A DNA stretch of 64,000 nucleotides, from positions 62,001 to 126,000 of the forward strand of contig UQVC01000002.1 of NCBI GenBank assembly GCA_900544395.1, in the 5' to 3' direction. The notes under the pieces were generated by a model. That model was not told the origin of the DNA and did no database searches. It saw only the letters and a program-made list of their open reading frames with translations. A program made the translations under genes and the position numbers. Of this stretch, positions 35,992-45,234 are shown piece after piece (position 1 is the first letter of the stretch; the number at the start of each line of letters is the position of its first letter). The stretch is from an uncultured Ruminococcus sp. (lineage in GTDB: Bacteria; Bacillota; Clostridia; Lachnospirales; Lachnospiraceae).

Positions 35992-36024
35992 TTTCTTTTT
36001 TTGCCATATTATCTATTTTTTCTG

Positions 36025-37392
36025 TTACTGCGAACAGTAACTTCCTTCTCTCAGCTTTGGCCAGATTGTAAGCAACATGGTTGCAAAACATGCAGTCCCT
36101 CCAATGACATTGGAAATCGGTTCTGCCCAAAACACTCCATCTGTCCTCAGATTTCCGATCATTGGAAGCAGCATGGTCAACGGAATGACAATGATGACCT
36201 TTCGAAACAGAGAAAAAAAGACAGCCTGTTTCGCACGGTTTAACGCAACCGCTGTAGACTGTCCCGCAAACTGCAGCGCCATCATAAAGATTCCACAAAA
36301 ATAGATCCGCATGGCAGAAACACCGTACTGCAAAATTCCCGGTTCTTTGGTAAACATCTGAAGAAAGAAACGAGGTTCTAAAAATAACACTGCCCAGACA
36401 ACCGTTGTAAAAACAATACATCCGACCGCAGTAAAACGGATTGCAGATTTTACTCTCTGATAACACCCTGCCCCGTAATTATATCCAATCACAGGCTGCG
36501 ATGCCGCCGTCAGTCCTGTCACCGGCATTGTCACAATTTCCCGCACCGAGCTGATCACTGTCATAATCCCAACGTAAATATCACCCCCGTACCTCTGGAG
36601 CGTTGCATTACACACAATCTGCACAAGCCCGTTTGTAACAGACATCACAAATCCCGATATTCCCAGAAAGATGATTTCTTTTACAAGCTTCCACTCCAGA
36701 TGCATTGCTCTTTTGGAGAGTCGAAGAATCGCCTTCTTCCCTGTCAGAAACTTCATCACCCAGGCTGCAGATAATCCCTGGGAGATCACCGTTGCAAGAG
36801 CTGCTCCCTGTACTCCCATATCCAGTCCGAAAATCAGGATCGGATCCAGCACAATATTGGTAAATGCGCCAAGCATTACCGTGAGCATTCCAATTTTCCC
36901 AAATCCCTGAGAATTGATGAACTGATTCATCCCCAGACTGATCATGACAAACACGGTTCCGCACAGATAGATACTGATGTATGCGTTTGCATACGGAAAT
37001 GTGGCACTGCTCGCTCCAAACAGATACAACAGCGGTTTTCGGAATATAAAACAGATTCCCATCAGAAGTACCCCTGTGAAAAGAAGCATCGAAAACGAAT
37101 TTCCCATCACCTTCTCTGCCTTTTCTTCTTCATGACTGCCTCTTGCAATGGAACAAAGGGGTGCTCCTCCCATTCCAAATAAATTAGCAAATGCCGTGAT
37201 GATTGTAATGATCGGAAGTGCCAGACCGATTCCCGTCAGTGCATTCGCAGATACACCCTGCAAGTGTCCGATATAGACTCTGTCTACCACACTGTACAGG
37301 ACATTGATCAGTTGTGCCAGCGTCATGGGAACTGCAAGATTTAAAATATTCTTTGCAATGCTTCCCTGACTGAAATCATTTTCTCTTTCCAT
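36025..37392 (-). CDS. MATE-family multidrug/sodium antiporter
   Basis: 455 residues, about twelve membrane helices in two MatE halves; N-terminal SIAKNILNLAVPMTLAQLINVLYSVVDR is typical. Exports drugs or metabolites with Na+ or H+. Start at ATG 37392 chosen because AAAGGA sits 6 bases upstream; the GTG at 37419 lacks one. A long inverted repeat (37427-37490) separates it from ilvC. Substrate unknown. Confidence 0.92.
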   Translation of the reverse strand: MERENDFSQGSIAKNILNLAVPMTLAQLINVLYSVVDRVYIGHLQGVSANALTGIGLALPIITIITAFANLFGMGGAPLCSIARGSHEEEKAEKVMGNSFSMLLFTGVLLMGICFIFRKPLLYLFGASSATFPYANAYISIYLCGTVFVMISLGMNQFINSQGFGKIGMLTVMLGAFTNIVLDPILIFGLDMGVQGAALATVISQGLSAAWVMKFLTGKKAILRLSKRAMHLEWKLVKEIIFLGISGFVMSVTNGLVQIVCNATLQRYGGDIYVGIMTVISSVREIVTMPVTGLTAASQPVIGYNYGAGCYQRVKSAIRFTAVGCIVFTTVVWAVLFLEPRFFLQMFTKEPGILQYGVSAMRIYFCGIFMMALQFAGQSTAVALNRAKQAVFFSLFRKVIIVIPLTMLLPMIGNLRTDGVFWAEPISNVIGGTACFATMLLTIWPKLREGSYCSQ

Positions 37393-37426
37393 AGTATTTC
37401 CTTTTGCACGCCTCCTCACGCCGACT

Positions 37427-37490
37427 GCTCAATAAGAACAGCCAGATACTTGTGCAAGCACAATATCTGGCTGTTCTTATTGGGGTGAGC
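37427..37490. repeat. Near-perfect 50-base inverted repeat
   Basis: AATAAGAACAGCCAGATA (37431-37448) and its exact complement (37464-37481) flank TTGTGC-AA-GCACAA (37450-37463). The stem is 24 pairs with a 2-base loop and one bulged C, and GCTC/GAGC at the edges extend it. It may serve as the ilvC terminator, but no T-run follows on either strand. It could be a dispersed palindromic element. Confidence 0.75.
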
Positions 37491-37512
37491 AGCTTTCCGC
37501 CTTTCACTGTCC

Positions 37513-38535
<1,023 letters not shown>

Positions 38536-38617
38536 TCATTCCTCCTAAATTTTCTGCACTGCCGCAGTTTTCTGTTTTTATAGTTAAAGGCTCCTGCCTT
38601 TAGCATACTGTTTTCAT

Positions 38618-39118
38618 CTAATCAATATATGTAACATCTTCACAGCCTCTGGACAATCCTGTGATACCGGTTCTTGCCAGTTCCAGAATCTCATACCCTT
38701 TCAGAAGGTTCATAAAGCCTTCCAGCTTGGACTGTGTCCCTGTCAGTTCGATGATCATGGACTCCTCCTGTACATCCACAATCTTCGCACGGAAAATATC
38801 CGCAATGGAATTAATCTCGCCTCTCTGTGCTGCTGTCACGCGAATCTTTATCATAATCAGTTCGCGAAATACAGATTCTCCATCCTTTAACAATTTAATT
38901 TCAATGACATCTTCCAGTTTTCTGACCTGATTTTCAATCTGTGATAAAATCAACTCATCTCCGGATGCCACCACTGTAATTCTGGTAAATCTCGGATCTG
39001 CCGTCGTTCCGGCTGTAATACTGTCGATACTGTATCCTCTTCGGCTGAACAGACCTGCAATTCTGCTCAGAACACCCGGATTGTTATCGACCAAAAGAGA
39101 ATAAACCTGTTTTCTCAT
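38618..39118 (-). CDS. ilvN: Acetolactate synthase small (regulatory) subunit
   Basis: 166 residues: N-terminal ACT domain (YSLLVDNNPGVLSRIAGLFSRRGYSIDSI) and C-terminal ALS_ss_C domain. It binds valine for feedback control of the large subunit. No ilvB is next to it, so the catalytic subunit must be elsewhere. It has its own promoter; no T-box leader was found. Confidence 0.95.
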   Translation of the reverse strand: MRKQVYSLLVDNNPGVLSRIAGLFSRRGYSIDSITAGTTADPRFTRITVVASGDELILSQIENQVRKLEDVIEIKLLKDGESVFRELIMIKIRVTAAQRGEINSIADIFRAKIVDVQEESMIIELTGTQSKLEGFMNLLKGYEILELARTGITGLSRGCEDVTYID

Positions 39119-39168
39119 ACTTTGTTTCCCACCTTCTTTTAAAAACCGAGTGCGTTCTGTTTTTTATT

Positions 39169-39197
39169 ATATTAGCAAAGCGCACTTCCATTGTCAA
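39169..39197 (-). promoter_or_regulatory. Promoter of ilvN-ilvC
   Basis: TTGACA (39192-39197), 17 bases, TAATAT (39169-39174), leaving a short leader of about 45 bases. Confidence 0.75.
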
Positions 39198-39240
39198 GCT
39201 TTTTTTCGATAAAGTGTAAAAGTGCCTCTATCAATTTGTT

Positions 39241-39573
39241 TTATTGAGCTTCCTTCCTAAGTATCTCTTTCGGAGGTTCAATTTCATATGCGATCGTATG
39301 CTCCGTCAGTTCTGACAATCCTTTGAGTTTTTTGTTGATCAATTCTCGCATGCAATTGGGAACGTGCTCCTGGTGTGCCCTGTGAATTGCCACGCACTCT
39401 TTACAGTTTCCATGATAACGGCATGCCTTTTTACACGGACAGTGATCTTTCTCTTTATATTCTTCTCGAAAGGCTACAGCAAACTCCTCCTGTAATCGAA
39501 GCCCTTCCTTCCGGTTGCCCTTGTGAAATTCTGCCATGACTGCCTTTTCTTTTTCATTTCCTTCAATGATCAT
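39241..39573 (-). CDS. Cys-rich small protein of unknown function
   Basis: 110 residues, not recognised. A charged helical N-terminal half is followed by a compact cluster, CPCKKACRYHGNCKECVAIH (45-64) with a later HVPNC, which looks like a metal (zinc) binding knuckle. The same C-P-C...C...HG-C..C pattern occurs in small proteins of related Clostridia. It starts 25 bases after the MBL hydrolase stop and is likely cotranscribed with it. Confidence 0.6.
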   Translation of the reverse strand: MIIEGNEKEKAVMAEFHKGNRKEGLRLQEEFAVAFREEYKEKDHCPCKKACRYHGNCKECVAIHRAHQEHVPNCMRELINKKLKGLSELTEHTIAYEIEPPKEILRKEAQ

Positions 39574-39598
39574 CTACGCTTCTCCTTTTTGTATTTTA

Positions 39599-40363
39599 TT
39601 AAAGATGAATTTTAAAATCTCCAAAATCAAAGATTCCGCTTCCCTGTTTCCACTTCTTTTCTTTGTCTAATTTTCTGCATGCCCCCTCAATCCTGTCTGC
39701 CAAATCTGTCGAAACCGAAAAGCTGTGATGTCCCGGCAAGATATGTTTCAAATGTAAAGACTGCACTTTTTTTACAGATTGCCAGAATTGCTTCGGATCT
39801 GTCGTAGGATAAAAAATATCCAAACACCCGGAATAGATCAAGTCTCCCGAATACAAATACCCTCTTTTCGCTTCATAAAAGCAGCAATGTCCCGGTGAAT
39901 GTCCCGGGGTATGAACAACTTGCACCGTTCGTTCTCCCAGATTGAAAATTTCCCCATCAGAAAACGTACTCTGCACATCTCCTTGAAATAACTGATACTT
40001 TTCCAAATCAAATTCTTCTGGGAACTGACACTCCCGGCAGGTCAGATTCCTTTTCACCTGCTGCAGCGATATCGGAAATTTCTCTGATATCCAATCTTTC
40101 TCCAAAATGTGGACGCCAATATTTTCAAAATATTGATGTCCTCCTATATGATCCCAGTGAACATGAGTCGTTACAACAAAGATTGGAAGCATTGTCAATT
40201 TATCAACAACTTCTTTGATATTAGCCACTCCCAGACCTGTATCGATCAGAAGTGCTCTTTTCGTGCCACACAACAGATAACAATGTGTTTCTTCCCAGTG
40301 CTGATATTCACTGATTGCATATGTATCTTCATCAATTTTTTCTACCGTAAACCAGTCCTTCAC
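39599..40363 (-). CDS. MBL-fold metallo-hydrolase
   Basis: 254 residues. Metal ligands THVHWDHIGGH (HxHxDH), HTPGHSPGHC, YSGDLIYSG and LPGHH are all present, so it should be an active metallo-beta-lactamase-fold hydrolase (glyoxalase II or lactonase type). Starts at GTG 40363 with AAGGAGG 7 bases upstream. A 20-codon ORF overlaps its start (GTGA). Substrate unknown. Confidence 0.87.
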   Translation of the reverse strand: MKDWFTVEKIDEDTYAISEYQHWEETHCYLLCGTKRALLIDTGLGVANIKEVVDKLTMLPIFVVTTHVHWDHIGGHQYFENIGVHILEKDWISEKFPISLQQVKRNLTCRECQFPEEFDLEKYQLFQGDVQSTFSDGEIFNLGERTVQVVHTPGHSPGHCCFYEAKRGYLYSGDLIYSGCLDIFYPTTDPKQFWQSVKKVQSLHLKHILPGHHSFSVSTDLADRIEGACRKLDKEKKWKQGSGIFDFGDFKIHL

Positions 40364-40422
40364 CCAGATTCCTCCTTCAAATGTTCATCACATAAACGTG
40401 TCATCATAAACGTAAATTTCAT
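40360..40422 (-). CDS. Possible 20-codon leader ORF upstream of the MBL hydrolase
   Basis: MKFTFMMTRLCDEHLKEESG, with AAAGGAG upstream of the ATG at 40422; its stop overlaps the GTG start of the MBL gene. It is the first ORF on the predicted transcript, about 15 bases from the start site. It may couple translation or be a true microprotein; no homology is claimed. Confidence 0.4.
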   Translation of the reverse strand: MKFTFMMTRLCDEHLKEESG

Positions 40423-40443
40423 AGCCCTTCTCCTTTTCTTCTC

Positions 40444-40473
40444 ATTATACTTGTTTCTTCTATCCCCAGGCAA
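40444..40473 (-). promoter_or_regulatory. Promoter of MBL hydrolase operon
   Basis: TTGCCT (40468-40473), 18 bases, TATAAT (40444-40449), divergent from the GNAT promoter. Confidence 0.6.
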
Positions 40474-40493
40474 CAATATCCAAAATATTTATC

Positions 40494-40522
40494 TTTAAAA
40501 TCAGCACCTTTTATGGTATACT
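40494..40522 (+). promoter_or_regulatory. Promoter of the GNAT gene
   Basis: TTTAAA (40494-40499), 17 bases, TATACT (40517-40522) with extended -10 TGG. Confidence 0.6.
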
Positions 40523-40569
40523 GCTCGAAACAAAAACAGCAGAATTGATACGCGAAGGAGGACTTATAT

Positions 40570-41133
40570 ATGGAGCATCAAGGAACAAAAACCATTGAGA
40601 CAGAACGACTGATTTTAAGAAAGTTTACTGCGGATGATCTTTCTGCGATCTTTCATAACTGGACCAGTGACGAAAAAGTAACCGAATTTTTAAGATGGCC
40701 AACGCACAAAAGCATTGACATCACCAAACGAGTTTTGGAAAGTTGGCTTTTGGAGTACGAAAAACCAGACTTTTACCAATGGGCCATTATTCCAAAAGAA
40801 ATCGGCGAACCTATCGGTACCATTTCTGTAATTGAACTAAATGAAAAAACTGAAAAAGTTCATATCGGATACTGCCTTGGCAGCCGCTGGTGGCACTGCG
40901 GATTTACAAGCGAAGCCTTTACAGCAGTCATTGCCTTTCTTTTTGAAGAAGTAAAAGTAAACCGAATTGAAACCTGGCACGATCCCCAAAATCCAAATTC
41001 CGGAAAAGTCATGCAAAAATGCGGCCTGATTTATGAGGGCACTTTAAGACAAGCCGACTGGAATAACAAAGGAATTGTAGATGCCTGTGTATATGGAATT
41101 CTGGCATCTGACTACCGGGCCAACAAAAAGTAA
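40570..41133 (+). CDS. GNAT-family N-acetyltransferase (RimJ/RimL type)
   Basis: 187 residues: TIETERLILRKFTADDLSAIF at the start, VHIGYCLGSRWWHCGFTSEAF at the acetyl-CoA binding region, and NPNSGKVMQKCGLIYEGTLRQ near the end, all typical of RimJ/RimL-like acetyltransferases. Acetylates an amine, perhaps a protein N-terminus or small molecule. AAGGAGG precedes the ATG. Monocistronic between its own promoter and a bidirectional terminator. Confidence 0.9.
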   Translation: MEHQGTKTIETERLILRKFTADDLSAIFHNWTSDEKVTEFLRWPTHKSIDITKRVLESWLLEYEKPDFYQWAIIPKEIGEPIGTISVIELNEKTEKVHIGYCLGSRWWHCGFTSEAFTAVIAFLFEEVKVNRIETWHDPQNPNSGKVMQKCGLIYEGTLRQADWNNKGIVDACVYGILASDYRANKK

Positions 41134-41140
41134 TCGAAAA

Positions 41141-41172
41141 AGGAAGATGCACCACACACAGTACATCTTCCT
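41141..41172. terminator. Bidirectional terminator (GNAT / galE)
   Basis: AGGAAGATG (41141-41149) and CATCTTCCT (41164-41172) between convergent genes; TTTTTC follows on the minus strand and TCTCTTA on the plus strand. Confidence 0.75.
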
Positions 41173-41186
41173 TCTCTTACCTTGCT

Positions 41187-42203
41187 TTATGATCTGTATC
41201 CATCCGGATTTGCAGACTGCCATCTCCAGGAATCTTCACACATCTCTTCAATTCCGCGTTCTGCCACCCATCCAAGCTCTTCCTTCGCTTTTGTAGCATC
41301 ACAGTAGCATGTTGCAATATCACCGGCACGGCGAGGTTTGATTTCATACGGAATCTCCTTGCCGCATGCTTTTTCGTATGCTTTCACGACATCCAGTACG
41401 CTGTATCCAACGCCTGTTCCCAGGTTGTAAATGTGAACACCTTTCGCTTTCTTCATTCTCTCGATCGCTTTTACATGACCGATCGCCAGATCGACTACAT
41501 GGATATAATCTCTGACACCTGTTCCATCCGGTGTATTGTAGTCATCGCCAAACACTCCCAGACGATCCAGTTTTCCAACTGCAACCTGTGCAATATATGG
41601 CACCAGATTGTTCGGAATTCCTTTCGGATCTTCTCCGATCTTTCCGGATTTGTGTGCTCCGATCGGGTTAAAGTAACGAAGCAGCATAATATTCCACTCC
41701 GGATCTCCTGTGTGAAGATCTGTCAGGATCTGCTCCAGCATTCCTTTTGTACGTCCGTATGGGTTGGTGATTTCTCCTTTCGGACACTTTTCTGTGATCG
41801 GGATCTCTGCCGGATCTCCGTATACTGTTGCAGAAGAACTGAAGATCATGTTCTTGCATCCGTGTTTTCTCATCACATCACAAAGAATCAGTGTTCCTGT
41901 AATGTTGTTGTGATAGTATTCCCAAGGCTTTTCTACAGATTCTCCGACTGCTTTGAGTCCTGCAAAGTTGATCACTGCCTCGATCTCTTCATTTTCAAAG
42001 ATCGGCTCCAGATCTTCTCTGTTTAAAATATCTCCTTTGTAAAATTTCAAAGTTTTTCCAGTGATCTCCTGCACTCTTTCCAGCGCAACTTCACTGGAAT
42101 TGTAAAGATTGTCTACTACTACTACCTCATATCCACGTTCCAAAAGTTCCACACATGTGTGGCTGCCGATATATCCGGCTCCGCCTGCTACCAAAATTGC
42201 CAT
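41187..42203 (-). CDS. galE: UDP-glucose 4-epimerase
   Basis: 338 residues. Rossmann [10 protein letters not shown] at the N-terminus, SSSATVYG, and the catalytic Tyr-Lys pair in [12 protein letters not shown]. Interconverts UDP-galactose and UDP-glucose (possibly the GalNAc pair too). It follows the nucleotidyltransferase gene and should be cotranscribed with it, fitting galactose use from host glycans. Confidence 0.96.
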   Translation of the reverse strand: MAILVAGGAGYIGSHTCVELLERGYEVVVVDNLYNSSEVALERVQEITGKTLKFYKGDILNREDLEPIFENEEIEAVINFAGLKAVGESVEKPWEYYHNNITGTLILCDVMRKHGCKNMIFSSSATVYGDPAEIPITEKCPKGEITNPYGRTKGMLEQILTDLHTGDPEWNIMLLRYFNPIGAHKSGKIGEDPKGIPNNLVPYIAQVAVGKLDRLGVFGDDYNTPDGTGVRDYIHVVDLAIGHVKAIERMKKAKGVHIYNLGTGVGYSVLDVVKAYEKACGKEIPYEIKPRRAGDIATCYCDATKAKEELGWVAERGIEEMCEDSWRWQSANPDGYRS

Positions 42204-42242
42204 GATCTGACTCCTTTCTGATTCTGCTTTTCCTGCAATTAT

Positions 42243-43163
42243 TTATTTCCACAGATTTTTCGGATAGATTCCTTCCTCTTTCATACTGCGGATTGCATTC
42301 ACAACTGTTTCTTTATCTTCTTTATATGTAACTCCATACCATCTGTCTGCTGATTTGAGCACTTTTACTTCGGCTTTTCCTTCTCCGATCAGATCGCCTA
42401 CGACTGCCGGAAGAAAGTATTCGCATTTCATCGGATTCTTCTCCAGATTCTCTGTCAAAAATGCGGAAAATCTGCTCTCCAGTTCCTTTAACATACTCGC
42501 AGTAAATCCAAACAGGTTCATGGAAACTGTCGTATCCAATGCTACAGGAACCCATGTCTTGCCATCATCCTCTGTAAATGCTGCTCCGTCTTTTGTCTTC
42601 TCGATGTGTGTACGCTCTGTAATACCTGTCAGGCACTGATTCTCATCTGTGTCACAGATTCCACGGGAAACATATCCGTTCTCTGTCAGCGTATTACTCA
42701 GCATATATCCAACCATTGCATAACGGTACTTCTCGTTGTCTTCTCCTGATGAAAGATAGTCATAGATCATCTTATATGCATTGACTCCATAGTAATCATC
42801 TGCATTGATCACGGCAAACGGACCATCCACTACATCTTTACAACTCAAAATCGCATGTCCTGTTCCAAAAGGCTTCGTCCTTCCTTCCGGTACAGAAAAT
42901 CCTTCCGGCAGGTTCTCCAGTTCCTGGTATACATATTCTACTTCCATGAACTTACTGACTCTGTCCCCGATACTCTTTCTAAAGTCTTCTTCGTGCTCTC
43001 TTCTGATAATGAAGACAACTTTTTCAAATCCTGCTCTTTTTGCATCATAAATTGAAAAATCAATAATAATATGTCCATCTTCATCTACCGGGTCAATCTG
43101 TTTCAACCCTCCATATCTGCTTCCCATTCCTGCTGCCATAATCACTAAAACAGGCTTTTTCAT
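42243..43163 (-). CDS. Sugar-phosphate nucleotidyltransferase
   Basis: About 306 residues. NTP_transferase core with VIMAAGMGSRYGGLKQ at the N-terminus and VINADDYYG as the metal-binding region. Likely UTP--hexose-1-phosphate uridylyltransferase type; pairing with galE suggests activation of galactose-1-phosphate or an amino sugar phosphate, by analogy with Leloir-type pathways. Start at ATG 43163 preferred over 43187 because GGAGGT lies 7 bases upstream. Confidence 0.8.
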   Translation of the reverse strand: MKKPVLVIMAAGMGSRYGGLKQIDPVDEDGHIIIDFSIYDAKRAGFEKVVFIIRREHEEDFRKSIGDRVSKFMEVEYVYQELENLPEGFSVPEGRTKPFGTGHAILSCKDVVDGPFAVINADDYYGVNAYKMIYDYLSSGEDNEKYRYAMVGYMLSNTLTENGYVSRGICDTDENQCLTGITERTHIEKTKDGAAFTEDDGKTWVPVALDTTVSMNLFGFTASMLKELESRFSAFLTENLEKNPMKCEYFLPAVVGDLIGEGKAEVKVLKSADRWYGVTYKEDKETVVNAIRSMKEEGIYPKNLWK

Positions 43164-43206
43164 ATCGTTTACCTCCATATTTTTCAATTTCCCTTCTGCA
43201 AGAATT

Positions 43207-43235
43207 AGTATATTCCTTTCCTTGGTCTACGTCAA
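43207..43235 (-). promoter_or_regulatory. Promoter of nucleotidyltransferase-galE
   Basis: TTGACG (43230-43235), 17 bases, TATACT (43207-43212). Confidence 0.8.
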
Positions 43236-43337
43236 TAAAATACAACATAAATACATGTACCTTTTTCTGTTCATATATTAGCTTATCATTGTCCTGTTTT
43301 TTAAAAAACAACAATTTTCCATTTTTCTTTACTTTTT

Positions 43338-45146
43338 TCAAACAGGCTGTCCGTTTTTCTGGCTCTCGATCTTTTCTGCCAGGTCGCTAAGATAAACCCA
43401 GCGTTCCATTTTTTCATCTAACGCTGCCTGTGTTTCCTCTTTTTGCTGTACCAGTTCGGAAAGTTTTACTGAGTTTGTTGCATTTTTCAGCATATCCTGC
43501 TCCAGTTTCTCCAACTGTTCCTCCAGAGATGCAATCTCATCATCGATCGTCTCGTATTCCCGTGATTCTTTAAATGAGAATTTTAATTTTACCGGACTGT
43601 TCTGTTTCCATGTTTTTGCAGTATTTTTGGACTTTGTCATCTCTGGCTTTTCTTCCGGCTGCTCTGCATGCGATGCTCTTTTCTTTTTCGCTTCCAGATA
43701 ATCCGTATATCCACCCTCATACTGCTGCAGATGTCCGTTTCCGTCAAACTCAAAAATACGATCCACCACATTATCCAAAAAATAGCGGTCATGGGAAATC
43801 GTGATCACAATCCCCTGAAAGGAATTCAGATAATCTTCCAGAATCGTCAGTGTCGGAATATCCAGATAGTTTCCCGCTTCATCGATCAGAAGCAGATTGA
43901 TATTCTGTGCCAGAATCCCCAGAAGATACAGTCTCCTTTTCTCTCCTCCCGACAACTTCCCGATCGGCGCATATTGCATATCCGGAGTAAACAAAAACCG
44001 CTCCAGAAGCTGCGATGCACTGATTCTGCCATCTCTGGTAACAATATATTCGCCGATCTCTTTGACATAGTCAATGACTCTCTGGCTGTCATCCATCTCC
44101 TGTTCTTCCTGTGCAAAATATCCGATCTTGACAGTCTCTCCCACTTCGATCGTCCCGGAATCCGGCTGAACCAGCCCCGCCATCATTTTGATCAGAGTCG
44201 ATTTTCCACAGCCATTTGGTCCGATGATTCCAAGCTTTTGATTTTTGAGTACTGTATAAGAAAAATCTCTGACCAGTACCCTTTCCCCATATGATTTACT
44301 GACATGGTGAAGCTCCATCGTCTTTTTTCCCATGCGGGTTTCTACCGAATCCAGTGTAATCGTATCATCTGTCACCGGAGCACTGCCGTTTTTCAGACTT
44401 TCCAGACGCTCCAGACGTGCTTTCTGCTTCGTTGTTCTGGCCCGGCATCCTCGTTTTGCCCATTCTAGCTCCATACGCAGGATACTCTGCCGTTTTCGCT
44501 CAGATGCCAGTTCCATCTCCTCCCTCTGGGCTTTCAGTTCGAGGAACGTTGTATAATTGGCATCATAGCTGTACATCTTTCCATGGCTGATCTCCAGAAT
44601 CCGGTTTGTAACCTGATCCAGAAAGTAGCGGTCATGTGTGACCATAATGACCGTTCCACGGTATGCCCGCAAATACCCTTCCAGCCAGGAGATCATTTCT
44701 CCATCCAGATGATTGGTAGGCTCGTCCAGAAGAAGCAGATCAAAGTCCTCTGCCAGAACCTTTGCCATCGCCACTCTTCTCTTCTGTCCGCCGGAAAGAT
44801 GCTCGATCTTCATTGTATGATCCGTGATTCCGAGTGTATTCAGATTACTCTGTACTCTCCACTCCATATCTTCTGCCACACTCTGCACATAAGATAAAAT
44901 AGTCGCGCCTTCCGGAAATACGGGATTCTGAGTCAGATGGGCAATCTTCATGCCATTCTGCCGGATGATCTGTCCATCATCCGGCACCTCTGTTCCCGCG
45001 ATCATCCGCAGAAGAGTCGTCTTGCCGGTCCCGTTGATCCCAACGATCCCAATCTTGTCTCCCTCCTGCACTCCAAAAGACGCGTCATCAAAAATTATTT
45101 TTTCTCCATATATTTTACTGATATGTTCAATATTTAACAGGTTCAT
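43338..45146 (-). CDS. ABC-F family ATPase
   Basis: 602 residues without membrane helices: two ABC domains (GINGTGKTTLLRMIAG and GPNGCGKSTLIKMMAG) with signatures LSGGQKRR and LSGGEKRR, the inter-domain linker (about 190-270, charged helices), and a C-terminal coiled coil. ABC-F proteins act on the ribosome in translation factor or antibiotic-protection roles. The long C-terminal arm suggests an Uup-like subgroup. Resistance function cannot be claimed from sequence. Confidence 0.92.
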   Translation of the reverse strand: MNLLNIEHISKIYGEKIIFDDASFGVQEGDKIGIVGINGTGKTTLLRMIAGTEVPDDGQIIRQNGMKIAHLTQNPVFPEGATILSYVQSVAEDMEWRVQSNLNTLGITDHTMKIEHLSGGQKRRVAMAKVLAEDFDLLLLDEPTNHLDGEMISWLEGYLRAYRGTVIMVTHDRYFLDQVTNRILEISHGKMYSYDANYTTFLELKAQREEMELASERKRQSILRMELEWAKRGCRARTTKQKARLERLESLKNGSAPVTDDTITLDSVETRMGKKTMELHHVSKSYGERVLVRDFSYTVLKNQKLGIIGPNGCGKSTLIKMMAGLVQPDSGTIEVGETVKIGYFAQEEQEMDDSQRVIDYVKEIGEYIVTRDGRISASQLLERFLFTPDMQYAPIGKLSGGEKRRLYLLGILAQNINLLLIDEAGNYLDIPTLTILEDYLNSFQGIVITISHDRYFLDNVVDRIFEFDGNGHLQQYEGGYTDYLEAKKKRASHAEQPEEKPEMTKSKNTAKTWKQNSPVKLKFSFKESREYETIDDEIASLEEQLEKLEQDMLKNATNSVKLSELVQQKEETQAALDEKMERWVYLSDLAEKIESQKNGQPV

Positions 45147-45234
45147 ATGCTAACTCCATTGTCTTTCATTAGATTCTGCTGTCTTTTTGACAACACTCTA
45201 ACTTTATCACATTTATGGAGGTAAGTCACTCTTT

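Noticed and set aside
36024..36041. GTTACTG-CGAA-CAGTAAC hairpin at the end of the MATE gene as a terminator
   Set aside because: On the minus strand it is followed by A-rich sequence, not a T-run, and the stop codon lies within it.
39119..39240. Possible T-box or riboswitch before ilvN
   Set aside because: Promoter placement leaves only about 45 bases of leader, with no TGGCACCGCG-like antiterminator box or terminator.
43093..43341. 82-codon minus-strand ORF between the ABC-F and nucleotidyltransferase genes
   Set aside because: Overlaps the promoter and start of the nucleotidyltransferase in another frame; Lys-rich low-complexity start with no homology.
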